Virus record (IMG/VR): IMGVR_UViG_3300031027_000037
Span: 1 to 30,625 of that record
Strand: one strand, 5' to 3'
Origin: a virus
DNA length: 30,625 nucleotides
Shown: one piece after another, positions 1-8,877 of the stretch
Layout: every line of letters starts with the position of its first letter
Numbering within the stretch: position 1 is the first letter of the stretch
The notes under the pieces: generated by a model
What the model was told of the DNA's origin: nothing
Seen by the model: the letters and a program-made list of their open reading frames with translations, nothing else
Databases searched by the model: none
Translations under genes and position numbers: made by a program

Positions 1-1
1 A

Positions 2-460
2 TCAGTTATCCCGGCAAGTGGTTATTCACAGTTGGTATTACGATTTAACGGGAACTCGACTCTCGGTTCACAAGATACAATTAATATGCAATTCAACGGA
101 GACACGGGATCAAATTACAACTACACGAATTATCGTCAGATAGCCGGTTATGGCGGTGCAGGGGGCGGGAATAATAATCAGTCATCTATAGTTGCTGCGT
201 ATACTTTTCCCCCTGGAAGTCCGATTTCGATTGAAAGTGAGATAACAATATCTTGGTATCTATTACCACTCATAAAATCAATACACGGAATGGGGAGCGC
301 CTATGAGCCTTCAGCAAGTTTTTCAGGCCAGTCTGGGTGGGCACTAACGGTGAGTGGTGGTTGGAATAATACGGCCGCTATCACTAGTATTACAGTATTT
401 CCTGCCTCGGGTAGTGCATTCACCACTGGATCAATTTTCAATCTTTATGGTGTCCAGTGA
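2..460 (+). CDS. Virion/tail protein, C-terminal part (cut by window edge)
   Basis: The reading frame is open from the first bases of the window to the TGA at 458-460, so only the C-terminal part (about 152 residues) is visible. A TTG at 32 could act as a start, but the frame continues upstream without a stop, so I treat the gene as truncated by the window. The protein is rich in Gly, Asn, Ser and Thr, with alternating beta-type stretches and an ending with the motif SITVFPASGSAF, a style typical of C-terminal beta domains of phage tail and minor virion proteins. It is followed directly by genes for internal virion proteins, which supports a tail or virion role. No enzymatic motif is seen. 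The exact tail part (fibre, spike or decoration) cannot be decided. Confidence 0.7.
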   Translation, partial: SVIPASGYSQLVLRFNGNSTLGSQDTINMQFNGDTGSNYNYTNYRQIAGYGGAGGGNNNQSSIVAAYTFPPGSPISIESEITISWYLLPLIKSIHGMGSAYEPSASFSGQSGWALTVSGGWNNTAAITSITVFPASGSAFTTGSIFNLYGVQ

Positions 461-534
461 GCATCATAGATGTACTTGACCCTAGGCTATGGTTAATCTT
501 TTACTTAATCGTTGTGAGCACCGCCCCTAGATGA
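457..534 (+). CDS. Candidate 25-aa membrane micro-protein
   Basis: A GTG at 457 overlaps the stop of the preceding gene (GTGA), and the frame ends at a TGA that overlaps the ATG of the next gene (ATGA at 531). The product would have 25 residues with one hydrophobic segment (LWLIFYLIVV) and an arginine at the end. The double overlap fits the translational-coupling style used throughout this genome, and the frame fills the only gap between the two neighbours. There is no convincing Shine-Dalgarno sequence and no recognised family. The alternative is that the 70-base gap is simply non-coding. Confidence 0.35.
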   Translation: MSIIDVLDPRLWLIFYLIVVSTAPR

Positions 535-944
535 GAACCTATGATGCTTTTAAGATTGCGTTAGCAATTAAGCACTTTTTAAAGACAGAAGAACAGGTTG
601 ACCCAATTGAATGGTTGAGTAAACCAGAACATATTGTCTTAGAGAATGAGTACGGTGATTTAGCACTATTTGAATATAGTTTCCCTATTAAGAAAATCTA
701 CTCCGGTCATTACTATTTCAAGTCTCGTGGTAAGCAAGCTATTCAATCTGCAAGGGGTTTTCTTGACGAATTGTTCAATACGTGTTACAATATAAATGTG
801 GTGATGGGGTTAGTCCCAATTGAACGTAAAGAGGTCAAATGGTTGACCCGTCGTGTCGGATTTACCTCTCATGGTCTTGAAGAAATTCATGGACAGGAAT
901 ATGAATTATTCATCATAACAAAGAAAGAATTTAATAATGAGTAG
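531..944 (+). CDS. T7 gp13-like internal virion protein (GNAT-fold)
   Basis: The 137-aa product matches T7 gp13 (138 aa) in length and position, before the genes for the other internal virion proteins. Its C-terminal third reads WLTRRVGF...EYELFIITKKEF, comparable in layout to the T7 gp13 C-terminus, where a short helix and a beta hairpin precede a Phe/Thr/Ile-rich last strand. Proteins of this type have a GNAT acetyltransferase-like fold and take part in virion assembly or in the ejected core; whether they are enzymes is unknown. The ATG directly follows an in-frame TAG, so the start is fixed. The 3' end overlaps the next gene by 8 bases. The assignment rests on length, order and sequence style. 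Confidence 0.6.
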   Translation: MRTYDAFKIALAIKHFLKTEEQVDPIEWLSKPEHIVLENEYGDLALFEYSFPIKKIYSGHYYFKSRGKQAIQSARGFLDELFNTCYNINVVMGLVPIERKEVKWLTRRVGFTSHGLEEIHGQEYELFIITKKEFNNE

Positions 945-1497
945 TATCTTTGGCGGTTCACAACAGCAATCGCAATCTACTTCCAGCTCATCCAATCAGG
1001 CATACCCGTACCTTCAGCAAGCATTGGGCGGAAATGTTAGCAATGGGTCAAATGCTGGTAACCAACTGGCCAGTATGTTGGGACTTAATGGTACACCCGC
1101 ACAAGCCACAGGATTCAATAATTTCCGAAATAGTACTGGATATCAGTTTGGTCTGAACCAAGGTATTCAGTCTATCACAGGCAATGCTGCCACACAGGGT
1201 CTACTTAATTCGGGTTCGACCCTAAAGGCGTTGGACACATACGGTCAGAATTATGCCAATACTCAATATGGTAATTATACCAGTATGCTCCAAAATCTCC
1301 TTAGTGGTGGTAACACATCTGCTTCTGTCATTGGTGGTGCTGGTAATGTGTACAATAGCCAAAGTACTGGGTCTGGTTCTTCTAATGGAGGGGGTATCGG
1401 TGGTGCTATCGGTTCTCTGTTGGGTAAGGGGGGTGCTGGTATATCGTCTGGCGGGTCTGCACTTGGTGGCCAACTAGCAGCAGCAGGAGTTTCATAA
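937..1497 (+). CDS. Internal virion / DNA-transfer protein (gp14-like)
   Basis: This 186-aa protein is rich in Ser, Gly, Asn and Gln. The middle (about residues 65-115) carries a block I recognise from podovirus internal or DNA-transfer proteins: an FNNFRNSTGYQF segment, then a GNAATQGLLNSG segment, then TYGQNYANTQYGNY. The C-terminus is a glycine-rich stretch (GGGIGGAIGSLLGKG), possibly membrane-active. By family knowledge such proteins are ejected ahead of the DNA and help form the channel across the envelope. The start ATG lies inside the end of the gp13-like gene (8-base overlap), which suggests translational coupling. The gene is followed after 6 bases by the next virion gene. Other open frames in this stretch are shadows caused by its repetitive codons. 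Confidence 0.65.
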   Translation: MSSIFGGSQQQSQSTSSSSNQAYPYLQQALGGNVSNGSNAGNQLASMLGLNGTPAQATGFNNFRNSTGYQFGLNQGIQSITGNAATQGLLNSGSTLKALDTYGQNYANTQYGNYTSMLQNLLSGGNTSASVIGGAGNVYNSQSTGSGSSNGGGIGGAIGSLLGKGGAGISSGGSALGGQLAAAGVS

Positions 1498-1503
1498 TTA
1501 ATT

Positions 1504-2838
1504 ATGGCCGGTATTATGGACCTTCTAGCATCTCTTGGTTTAGGTTCTCAACCTCAAACAAATTCTTTGGGATTTGGGCAAACTTCCAACGGAGTAGCCC
1601 CTGGTCAAAGTACCTCACCAGGTGGCCAAACAGTCACGCCACTTAGTCAAGTTGTAGTCACTGCTGCGAAAGGGCCTAATGGCGTAAATCCACAAATGCC
1701 TTCTCAGGCATCTTCTGCGCCTATGACAATGGCTGCACCGCCAAATATGTCTGGTCTTGATCAATCCGTGCCATCTCTACCGTCAGACTCCAATGGTGTT
1801 CTTCAAGGCTCTCAAGGAGCCCCATTCAACTACGACAATAGCTCTGCTGCAGCGGCAGTAAATCAAGCGGTTCAAAAAGAGCCTTTTGGCGGCCAAGGGG
1901 GTAATCCTGGTATATACGGGTTACTTCCTCAAAACCTTCAACACGGTACTCTGCGTAATGTCCTAGGAGCTATCGGAGATGCATTTCTTGTCGGGTCCAA
2001 TAGGCAACCACAATATGCCCCTGCTATGGCCCGTATGCAAGTTGGTCAAGCTATGGCGGGTATGAACCCGAATGACCCTGATTCTATGTATGCTGCTGCC
2101 TCTCGTGTTGCGGCAACTGGTGTTTCAGGGGCTGCTGAGATGTCTGATAAGATTGTTCAACAAGCCGAACAAGCCGCAATGCGTAAACAATACATGGAGT
2201 ACAATCAGAACTATCGTGAACAGGTTATAGGCAATAAAGCGGACAATACGCTTCGCCTACAAGCACCACAAGTTAGTGGAATGGTTAATTCAGCTAAAAC
2301 TGCTCAAGACTATGCCACACGATATGCCCAAGCAGAGGCCATTGCTCAGCGTATCGGCCCTAACTATCATGCCAGTGATTTTGGACTTGTCTCTCCTGAT
2401 CAGTGGCAGCCCGGTATGACACAAGGTCTGACCGCTAATCAGGAGCAACTATCCTCGGATAAAAGTGCTCAACGAGATGTGACTAAACGTGGTCAAGATT
2501 TCGGGTACCAGGGTCGAGTCACATCAGCTACTATTAATGCTGGTGGTCATGTTCGAGCGGCTCAAATCTCTGCCGGTAAACCCACATCAGGTACAATTGA
2601 GCAAGGAATTATCTCTAAGATGAATTCGGAACAACCCCTCAGTGCTGGTGAACAATATTATGTTCAACATAGCCCCACATTTAATGCTAAGAGTGGGCGT
2701 CAACTTCTCGTACCTCCCGCTGGTGGTAGTGGCGCGCAACCTGCACATCAACAGTTCCAAAATGGAATGATATATCATGACGCCCACGGAAATAGTGCTC
2801 GATATCAGAATGGACAATGGATTTCGGTTAATCACTAA
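1504..2838 (+). CDS. Internal virion protein, 444 aa (gp15-position)
   Basis: This 444-aa protein lies between the gp14-like gene and the giant gp16-like gene, the place occupied by gp15 in T7. The first ~135 residues are low-complexity (Gln, Ser, Pro, Gly, Asn). From about residue 140 a more ordered part begins (IYGLLPQNLQHGTLRNVLGAIG), followed by helical, Gln/Ala-rich sequence to about residue 360. The C-terminal end has a compact MIYHDAHGNSARYQNGQW element. No catalytic motif is visible. It ends in TAATG, with its stop overlapping the next ATG. Role as an internal core or ejection protein is inferred from order and composition; I do not recognise a named family. Confidence 0.6.
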   Translation: MAGIMDLLASLGLGSQPQTNSLGFGQTSNGVAPGQSTSPGGQTVTPLSQVVVTAAKGPNGVNPQMPSQASSAPMTMAAPPNMSGLDQSVPSLPSDSNGVLQGSQGAPFNYDNSSAAAAVNQAVQKEPFGGQGGNPGIYGLLPQNLQHGTLRNVLGAIGDAFLVGSNRQPQYAPAMARMQVGQAMAGMNPNDPDSMYAAASRVAATGVSGAAEMSDKIVQQAEQAAMRKQYMEYNQNYREQVIGNKADNTLRLQAPQVSGMVNSAKTAQDYATRYAQAEAIAQRIGPNYHASDFGLVSPDQWQPGMTQGLTANQEQLSSDKSAQRDVTKRGQDFGYQGRVTSATINAGGHVRAAQISAGKPTSGTIEQGIISKMNSEQPLSAGEQYYVQHSPTFNAKSGRQLLVPPAGGSGAQPAHQQFQNGMIYHDAHGNSARYQNGQWISVNH

Positions 2839-5800
2839 TGCCGTTTGACCCATCAACTGCACAACCCTTTGACCCTTCCTCGGCTCAATCCACTGTGGGA
2901 GGGTTTGACCCGTCATCTGCCAAACCTGTACAACCAACACAAGATGTTAGTGTTCCACAGGCGATTGGTAACTTTATCGGTCAATTAGGCCAAACAGCGG
3001 GAGACCTAATAGCAGGTCATCCGAACCATGCTCCTAATCAGATGGAACAGGGACTGATGGGTGCTGGTCAACGTACTGGTGCGGCCCTGGACTCCGCTGT
3101 GTCTAACAACCTACTATTTCAACCTGTTCGTGCAGCTATGGAATGGTCTGGCCAAGGTATGGACAAACTAAAGAGCCTATACCCTGGGCAATCACAACAA
3201 TGGTATCAATCTCAGCTCCATCAAGTCTATAACCAAGCTGTTATAAACTCAAGACAACATGCGCAGCAAGAACAACAACAGGTTGATCAACAGACTCCAG
3301 GATGGGCTGGAAAAGCAGGTCAAGCCGCTCTAAACATTGGTACAGGTCTTGCTACTAATCCTGAATATATGCTTATTCCCGGTATGGCAGGTACAGGTGG
3401 CCTAGCCTCTAGACTAGCTATGGCTGGTGGTAGTAATGCGGCTATAGGGTCTGCGTCTGATGTGGCTGCTCAAGCCATGGATATGGCTACTGGTGTTAAG
3501 AAGAACTTCGACATCCAACAGAATCTAGAGAGTGCTTTCACGGCAGGTGCTTTTGGTGTTGGCATGCATGGTGCTGTAGAGGTTGCACCATTCGTTAAGA
3601 ACCTATTCTCTGCCCGTGGCATGGACACAACCCCATCAGTCGATCCTCGTCAGAGTCTTCAACTATCACCGATGACAGGCGATCATGTTGCTATGAATGC
3701 TGCTGATTCTATGCAATATCATCAACTACTGATGCATGGTTCTGTGGACGATATCAAAGGCTTCTTCAATGGTCGTAATGGTCCTCAACCTAGTTGGACA
3801 GATGTCAATGATTGGGTAGAACACCGAGATAATCCTCCCGTCTCCACTAATGGTGTTGCTGGGGTGGACACATCACGTATGCCCGATTTTGACTATAACA
3901 CCGAATACAATAATCATGCCGAACAACAATGGAAAGAACAGAACCGTCAGGCAGTTGAGGATCATGTAACTCAACAGATGTCAGGGTGGAAGAATGCCCC
4001 TAATGTTGAAGTGGTTCACGGACCTGAGGATATTGCTGATCCTGCTCAACGCCAAGGGGCTATGGATGCGGACAACGGAAAGCAACTAGGGTTCTTCGGG
4101 GATGACGGAACTGTACGTATGTACAGTGGCCGTATCACTGGTGAGCCTATGGCTAATGCTCTTCTGTTCCACGAGGGCTTAGGTCACTTTGGTCTTCAAC
4201 AAGCATTTGGTGACAGACTTGACTCTGTAATTGGCTCACTCCTAGATCGGAATGTGAATAATCTTAACCGTCTAACCGATGCTTGGCAAGAGGCCAATCC
4301 GAATGCCTATGGTGGAGATCGTACGAGAGCTGCTGAAGAGGTACTAGCAGAGGCCAGTCAAAGGGATGGTAATGCTAATGCTCAGGGCTTAGGGGCAGAT
4401 GCTTCAGGTAACTTTAAACAATCTTGGTCTGATGCTCTGGGTTCAACTATTCGTCAGTTTGGTCGTAAGATGGGTTTTAATATTGCTGCGTCTGATGCAG
4501 AGGTGCGTCAAGTACTTTCGATGGCTCATGATGCTGTGATCAATGGTAAGGGTCTTGCTCGTGATAACGGTTACAGTAATGGTAATCGCTATATGTTCAT
4601 TGGTAAAGATGCCTATGGGTTTGATGATAACGGACCAACTGCTGACTTAGCATCCGATGGCCGTTTCCGTAATGAAATTGATGATAGTCAAGCCAAACTA
4701 AAAGATCCATATTGGTATGAGAAACCTAACCAAACATTAGGTGATGTCTTGGATCATCCAGAATTATACAAAGCATATCCAGACCTCAAAGATCTTCCTG
4801 TTTATCCTTATAATAAAGACAGCAGAATGTCTGGGGCTTATGGTCAAAGAGGTGATGGCTCTGGTAACTATATGCTTATCAATCCCGATAGAAGTCCTGA
4901 TGAACAACTTATGACTGCTCTTCACGAATCCCAACACGCTATTCAGCATATCGAGCAATATCCCGATATGATGAAACAGTTGAATGTCGGTGGTTCAGAA
5001 GCTATGTCAAAAGAAGACTATCTAAACAATATGTCCGAAAAAGAGGCTCGAATTACCGAGTCTCGTAAAGATTTAACTATGCAACAGCGTATTGATCAAG
5101 TACCTCCTAAATATATGACCTCAGATCAGTTCAGTCGTACTGAGAAAGATATAGCTTCTGAGGCTTTTGACCGACTGGCAGATGGTTATGATAATCGTTC
5201 CACACGTTCATGGGACGATGCCATGGATGCTGCCCGTGATACGGCTATCAATCTTGATAAGTTAAAACGAGTTCGTGGTATTGGTGATCTTGATAAACGA
5301 CTCTTTCAGTATGATAATGCGGCCAAAGAGTTGAATGATCGACTTCAAACATCTGCTGCTAAAGTTGTCTCTGGTGAGTCACTAACATCAGAAGAACAAG
5401 CACAACGTATTCAAGATGTGGCCCAATTCCACTATGTTCTTGGACGTATTGAGAACGATAGTGCTCAAATTGGTCGTGCCCTCAATGCGATGAAGGCTAT
5501 TGAGTTCAGTCGTAACAATCTCCTTGGTCTTAAATCCCTATTAGATAAGTATGATTCTTCTCTTGGTCCTCTGTCTGATCCCGAAGTGATGCAGAAATTC
5601 CTCATGCAGTACTCCTTACTTGGTGGAACTAAGGGTGGCCAAACGCTTGCGGCCACTCTGAATAAACCTGGATGGGAGAAATATGCTCTCACACTGTATC
5701 GTAATATGATACTGTCCTCTGTGGGTACCCATATTAAAGCCCCTATGGACATGGCCACAGGTATTGCCCTAGACATTGAAGATCGTGTGGCTGCTGCGGG

Positions 5801-7460
5801 TATTGGTAAGGTCCATGATGCTCTACAAGCCCTAGGTATCACTAAACAAGGGGGTATGTCAGGTAAAGAACCTATTGCTTATCTTCTAGGCACCTTGAAG
5901 GCCATCACATCGGGTGATGCATGGATGAGAGCTGCTACGACATTTACCAATCTTCATGCTCAGACAATGAGAATGGGCAATACTGCACCCGCAGTTCTCC
6001 CCGGTATTGCTGGAGATATAACCACAATACCAACCCGTCTTATTGCCGCTCAGGATGCCTTTTTTAGGGCCATCTCTACTAATGCACATCTCTATGGTGA
6101 TGGGATTGCTAAATCATTAAACGAGGGCGGTAATCTTTCGTGGCTTGACCATATGACTCGTGGTATCAGTTATGCTGAGAACCCTACAGATCAGATGATT
6201 GATAAAGCTGCGGATATGGCTAATCGAACTCTTCTTCTCGGTGACAATCCATTTACTAAGTTCCTTGAACGAGGTAAGATGATTAAGATGGGTGCTGATC
6301 CTATTGACAGAGCAATTACTGCACTTATTGATCTAGTTACCCCAGTTATCCGCGTACCAGCTAATGCTCTTCTTACTCGCACTATCGCCAGATCTCCGCT
6401 TGGTCTTCTGGACCCTGAGACTCGTGCAATGTTTATGGCTGGTGGCCGTCAAGCAGATGTGGCAATTAGTCGTATGATTGTTGGTACAATGAAGATGGCT
6501 ATGTTCTATGGAGCAGCTAATGTAGTTGGCGGCGCTCTCACACAAGGCAATAAACGTAAGGAACTAGAGGCTTCTGGATGGCGTCCCGGATCTGTTGATG
6601 AGGGTGATAAGTATTCCACTGGAATTCAACTTCCCGCATCTGCAAATCCATTTGATGTACATAATCAGACTGCTGCAGATATTGCTAATATGCGAGAAGC
6701 ATACAGACAGGGGGCCAATGGTGGTCAAGTTGCTGCTGGTCTGATGGCTGCCACAGCCTCTCTCATACATTCGACATTCACTCAGTTGTGGACCAACGAT
6801 ATCAGTGAAGCTATGGGGATGTTTAGTGATTCTCAACAAGATGCTGGTGCTGTCACACGGACTGCACAAAACATTGTTGGTAATGCCGCTGTTCCTGGGG
6901 CTGTTGCTCAATTCCGCAACCTTGCTGATCCCAATCAAAGAGACACAATTGACCCAGATAGCCACCTGAATTCCATGGTTAATGCAGTAAAGAATCGTAT
7001 TCCTGGTTTGTCTGAATCACTACCGACTAGATATTCGGTCTACGGTGATCCGATGCAGACAGGTACGGCACCTAATGCGTTAGTTCCCACACATAATTGG
7101 GTGACTGGTGGCAATCAACAACAGAAACCGACTGATCCTGCAGAACAAGAACTTAACCGTCTTGCAACTTCAGGTCTCAAAGTCCAATTGGACAATGGGG
7201 ATATTCTTGATCTTAGTAAATCTGCTCTTATCACCCCCGTTCAACGAACAGTTAAATTTGATGGAGAACCCACAAGACATCTAACTTCAGATGAGTTTGA
7301 GCAGTATCAGAAACTTGCTGGAACTAATATAGTAGCGTATGTGCGACAAGAGATGGGTACCCCAGAGTGGCAGAAAATGTCTGACCAAGATAAGGTGCTA
7401 GAAATTAAAGACATTGAAAAAGACATGAAGAAAGCCGCCAAGGAGGCCCTATTCCAATGA
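2838..7460 (+). CDS. Giant internal virion protein with metallopeptidase-like motifs (gp16-like position)
   Basis: This 1540-aa protein is by far the largest in the window and fits the last internal virion protein of T7-like phages. It starts with repeats of the type PFDPSxAQ (three copies in the first 30 residues). Two histidine motifs stand out: HEGLGHFG at about residue 445 with an EEVLAEA element near 500, and HESQHAIQ at about 696 with EARITE near 736. Both resemble zinc-peptidase-like domains found in phage polyvalent proteins; the second fits HExxH with a downstream Glu ligand. The rest is mainly helical, with hydrophobic Ala/Gly-rich parts around residues 950-1300 that could enter the envelope. 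I see no clear lytic transglycosylase motif. The ATG overlaps the previous stop (TAATG). Likely ejected into the host; peptidase function is inferred. Confidence 0.7.
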   Translation: MPFDPSTAQPFDPSSAQSTVGGFDPSSAKPVQPTQDVSVPQAIGNFIGQLGQTAGDLIAGHPNHAPNQMEQGLMGAGQRTGAALDSAVSNNLLFQPVRAAMEWSGQGMDKLKSLYPGQSQQWYQSQLHQVYNQAVINSRQHAQQEQQQVDQQTPGWAGKAGQAALNIGTGLATNPEYMLIPGMAGTGGLASRLAMAGGSNAAIGSASDVAAQAMDMATGVKKNFDIQQNLESAFTAGAFGVGMHGAVEVAPFVKNLFSARGMDTTPSVDPRQSLQLSPMTGDHVAMNAADSMQYHQLLMHGSVDDIKGFFNGRNGPQPSWTDVNDWVEHRDNPPVSTNGVAGVDTSRMPDFDYNTEYNNHAEQQWKEQNRQAVEDHVTQQMSGWKNAPNVEVVHGPEDIADPAQRQGAMDADNGKQLGFFGDDGTVRMYSGRITGEPMANALLFHEGLGHFGLQQAFGDRLDSVIGSLLDRNVNNLNRLTDAWQEANPNAYGGDRTRAAEEVLAEASQRDGNANAQGLGADASGNFKQSWSDALGSTIRQFGRKMGFNIAASDAEVRQVLSMAHDAVINGKGLARDNGYSNGNRYMFIGKDAYGFDDNGPTADLASDGRFRNEIDDSQAKLKDPYWYEKPNQTLGDVLDHPELYKAYPDLKDLPVYPYNKDSRMSGAYGQRGDGSGNYMLINPDRSPDEQLMTALHESQHAIQHIEQYPDMMKQLNVGGSEAMSKEDYLNNMSEKEARITESRKDLTMQQRIDQVPPKYMTSDQFSRTEKDIASEAFDRLADGYDNRSTRSWDDAMDAARDTAINLDKLKRVRGIGDLDKRLFQYDNAAKELNDRLQTSAAKVVSGESLTSEEQAQRIQDVAQFHYVLGRIENDSAQIGRALNAMKAIEFSRNNLLGLKSLLDKYDSSLGPLSDPEVMQKFLMQYSLLGGTKGGQTLAATLNKPGWEKYALTLYRNMILSSVGTHIKAPMDMATGIALDIEDRVAAAGIGKVHDALQALGITKQGGMSGKEPIAYLLGTLKAITSGDAWMRAATTFTNLHAQTMRMGNTAPAVLPGIAGDITTIPTRLIAAQDAFFRAISTNAHLYGDGIAKSLNEGGNLSWLDHMTRGISYAENPTDQMIDKAADMANRTLLLGDNPFTKFLERGKMIKMGADPIDRAITALIDLVTPVIRVPANALLTRTIARSPLGLLDPETRAMFMAGGRQADVAISRMIVGTMKMAMFYGAANVVGGALTQGNKRKELEASGWRPGSVDEGDKYSTGIQLPASANPFDVHNQTAADIANMREAYRQGANGGQVAAGLMAATASLIHSTFTQLWTNDISEAMGMFSDSQQDAGAVTRTAQNIVGNAAVPGAVAQFRNLADPNQRDTIDPDSHLNSMVNAVKNRIPGLSESLPTRYSVYGDPMQTGTAPNALVPTHNWVTGGNQQQKPTDPAEQELNRLATSGLKVQLDNGDILDLSKSALITPVQRTVKFDGEPTRHLTSDEFEQYQKLAGTNIVAYVRQEMGTPEWQKMSDQDKVLEIKDIEKDMKKAAKEALFQ

Positions 7461-7633
7461 GACATCCGTTATTTATTCCACTCGATGTTGCAGCATGGGT
7501 AGGAATCGTTGGTTCTTCCATGCATGCATTTCCTCAAGAAGCCTCTGGGGTTGCTACACTTCTTGGTGGTGCGTATTATGCCATTATGATTGTAGATTAC
7601 TTCCTAAAGCGGAGTAAAACACATGACAAGTAA
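7457..7633 (+). CDS. Holin-like small membrane protein, 58 aa
   Basis: The start ATG at 7457 overlaps the stop of the giant virion protein (ATGA), and a perfect AGGAGG lies 10 bases upstream (7441-7446). The 58-aa product has two hydrophobic stretches (about residues 6-18 and 28-47, the latter GVATLLGGAYYAIMIV) and ends in a basic, charged tail (YFLKRSKTHDK). It sits directly before the endolysin gene and overlaps it by 11 bases. Size, two membrane segments, charged tail and position fit a holin, which opens the inner membrane to let the endolysin reach the cell wall. Sequence alone does not prove the role, but no other holin candidate lies in the lysis block. Confidence 0.65.
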   Translation: MRHPLFIPLDVAAWVGIVGSSMHAFPQEASGVATLLGGAYYAIMIVDYFLKRSKTHDK

Positions 7634-8078
7634 TTATCTTGTACCTGATCTTCAGAGAGATGAGGCACATGTAGGGGAACCTGATCTAAAGGCTTATCCT
7701 GATCCCGGTACTGGGGGACCTCCTTGGACCATTGGTTATGGCCACACTGGGCGGGAGGTTCACCCAGGGCTCATTTGGACAGTGGCACAATGTAATGTTG
7801 CTCTTCTGTCTGATATTCAATCGGTCTGTACTGGTCTTGATACAGCGATTCCGTGGTGGAGAAGTCTTGACGATCTAAGGCAAGATTGTTTAGTTAACAT
7901 CGCATTTAATCTTGGTGTTCATGGTCTTCTTGAATTTAATACATTTCTTGCGTATATGCGAGCTAAACTATTCAATCATGCCGCTCTTGATCTAATGGGT
8001 ACGCTATGGTATCGTCAAGTAGGGGATAGAGCTAAGAGAATTCATGATCAAATCTTAACTGGAGTACATCAACAATGA
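7623..8078 (+). CDS. Endolysin, T4-lysozyme-like muramidase (GH24)
   Basis: This 151-aa protein has the GH24 phage lysozyme signature: RDE at residues 12-14 (catalytic Glu 14), then AYPDP (Asp 27), then WTIGYGHT at 35-42 with the Thr of the E-D-T triad at 36. The spacing between Glu and Asp is a few residues longer than in T4 lysozyme. A later NIAFNLGVHGLLEFNTF block matches the conserved helical lobe of the family. No signal peptide or SAR anchor is visible, so export through a holin is expected. It overlaps the holin-like gene upstream and the exported protein gene downstream by 4 bases (ATGA). It cuts peptidoglycan at the end of infection. Confidence 0.9.
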   Translation: MTSNYLVPDLQRDEAHVGEPDLKAYPDPGTGGPPWTIGYGHTGREVHPGLIWTVAQCNVALLSDIQSVCTGLDTAIPWWRSLDDLRQDCLVNIAFNLGVHGLLEFNTFLAYMRAKLFNHAALDLMGTLWYRQVGDRAKRIHDQILTGVHQQ

Positions 8079-8551
8079 AGAAACTTCTCAGTATCGTCGG
8101 ACTAGTTTCTGGTCTTCTTTTAGGTCTTACTACAGCTGTACCAGCAGCCCCCACAGGTGCTCCTTGGCCAGCTATTGAGTGTAGTAATCCTTGTATTATT
8201 GAGGACGATGGTGGAGGGATTATCGATCTGTACCAAGCTCAAGCACGCCAGATGGCTGCTGGACATACATCCGTAATAGTCGATGGGCCATGTATGTCTG
8301 CCTGTACTATTTTTATAGACATTGATCGTAATAATGTCTGCCTAACAGACCGAGCACTGTTAGGTTATCACAAAAGCCGGTTGGAAGACGATACTGGTAA
8401 AGTTACTTTCGGTGAAATCGACTATGAAACACCCGGCTTAAATAAGTACATCGAAGATCATGGTGGTCTTCCCGACCCCGATAGCGGTCATTTACTGATG
8501 CTTAATTCGTATGAGGCATCTAAATTCTATAGGAGCTGTGCAATAAAATGA
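8075..8551 (+). CDS. Exported protein with GPCMSACT motif, in the lysis block
   Basis: This 158-aa product starts with a clear signal peptide: MKK, a hydrophobic core (LLSIVGLVSGLLLGL) and an Ala/Pro site near residues 22-27 (VPAAPTGA). The mature part contains cysteines at a CSNPC element and a DGPCMSACT motif (about residues 70-78) followed by a helix-break-strand layout (NNVCLTDRALLGYHKS). I associate this motif with a group of exported alphaproteobacterial proteins, with a Ser-Ala-Cys turn reminiscent of ClpP/crotonase-fold enzymes; I cannot name a function. The gene takes the place where many phages encode spanins, but it does not look like an i-spanin or a lipoprotein o-spanin. It overlaps endolysin and the next gene by 4 bases each. 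Confidence 0.65.
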   Translation: MKKLLSIVGLVSGLLLGLTTAVPAAPTGAPWPAIECSNPCIIEDDGGGIIDLYQAQARQMAAGHTSVIVDGPCMSACTIFIDIDRNNVCLTDRALLGYHKSRLEDDTGKVTFGEIDYETPGLNKYIEDHGGLPDPDSGHLLMLNSYEASKFYRSCAIK

Positions 8552-8820
8552 TGGCACCAAGACCAATGAAACCACCTAATATGCCCCAGATGAAAATGGT
8601 TAAACCAAACTACAGTCAACGAACACCTGCCTTCAATGATCAGCATTTTACAGATGGCCCTAGAGAGCCCACAATTGGCTCAACACAGGCTTCATTTAAT
8701 CCTGGCCAGAATGCCTCGGCTCTTCCTAATGGGCCTCCTAGGTACATCCAGCCGCCCGGACAGAGGGTATTTCCTGGTAAGGGCCTAACAAACAAACGAA
8801 TCGGTAATACTACAATTTAA
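8548..8820 (+). CDS. Pro/Asn-rich small protein, unknown
   Basis: This 90-aa protein starts with ATG overlapping the preceding stop (ATGA). It is rich in Pro, Met, Asn and Gln, with basic ends and no hydrophobic segment (MAPRPMKPPNMPQMKM at the N-terminus; IQPPGQRVFPGKG near the C-terminus). It looks intrinsically disordered. It is the last gene of the + strand block and is followed within about 12 bases by a strong hairpin terminator. I do not recognise a family; a virion-associated or lysis-regulating role is possible from position only. Confidence 0.6.
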   Translation: MMAPRPMKPPNMPQMKMVKPNYSQRTPAFNDQHFTDGPREPTIGSTQASFNPGQNASALPNGPPRYIQPPGQRVFPGKGLTNKRIGNTTI

Positions 8821-8826
8821 AGATAC

Positions 8827-8870
8827 AAAAATAGCCCCGCCGGGAATTTCTTCCTAGCGGGGCTTTCGTT
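8827..8870. terminator. Bidirectional intrinsic terminator between convergent blocks
   Basis: Arms AGCCCCGC (8833-8840) and GCGGGGCT (8857-8864) form an 8-bp GC-rich stem. On the + strand it is followed by a T-rich tail (TTCGTTT), and on the - strand the complement of AAAAAT (8827-8832) gives a T run. It lies between the end of the + strand genes and the end of the - strand genes, so it can end transcription from both sides. Confidence 0.9.
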
Positions 8871-8877
8871 TATCTAA

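Noticed and set aside
477-520. Promoter in the gap before the gp13-like gene (TTGACC)
   Set aside because: No good -10 box at the right spacing; the genes are coupled by overlaps.
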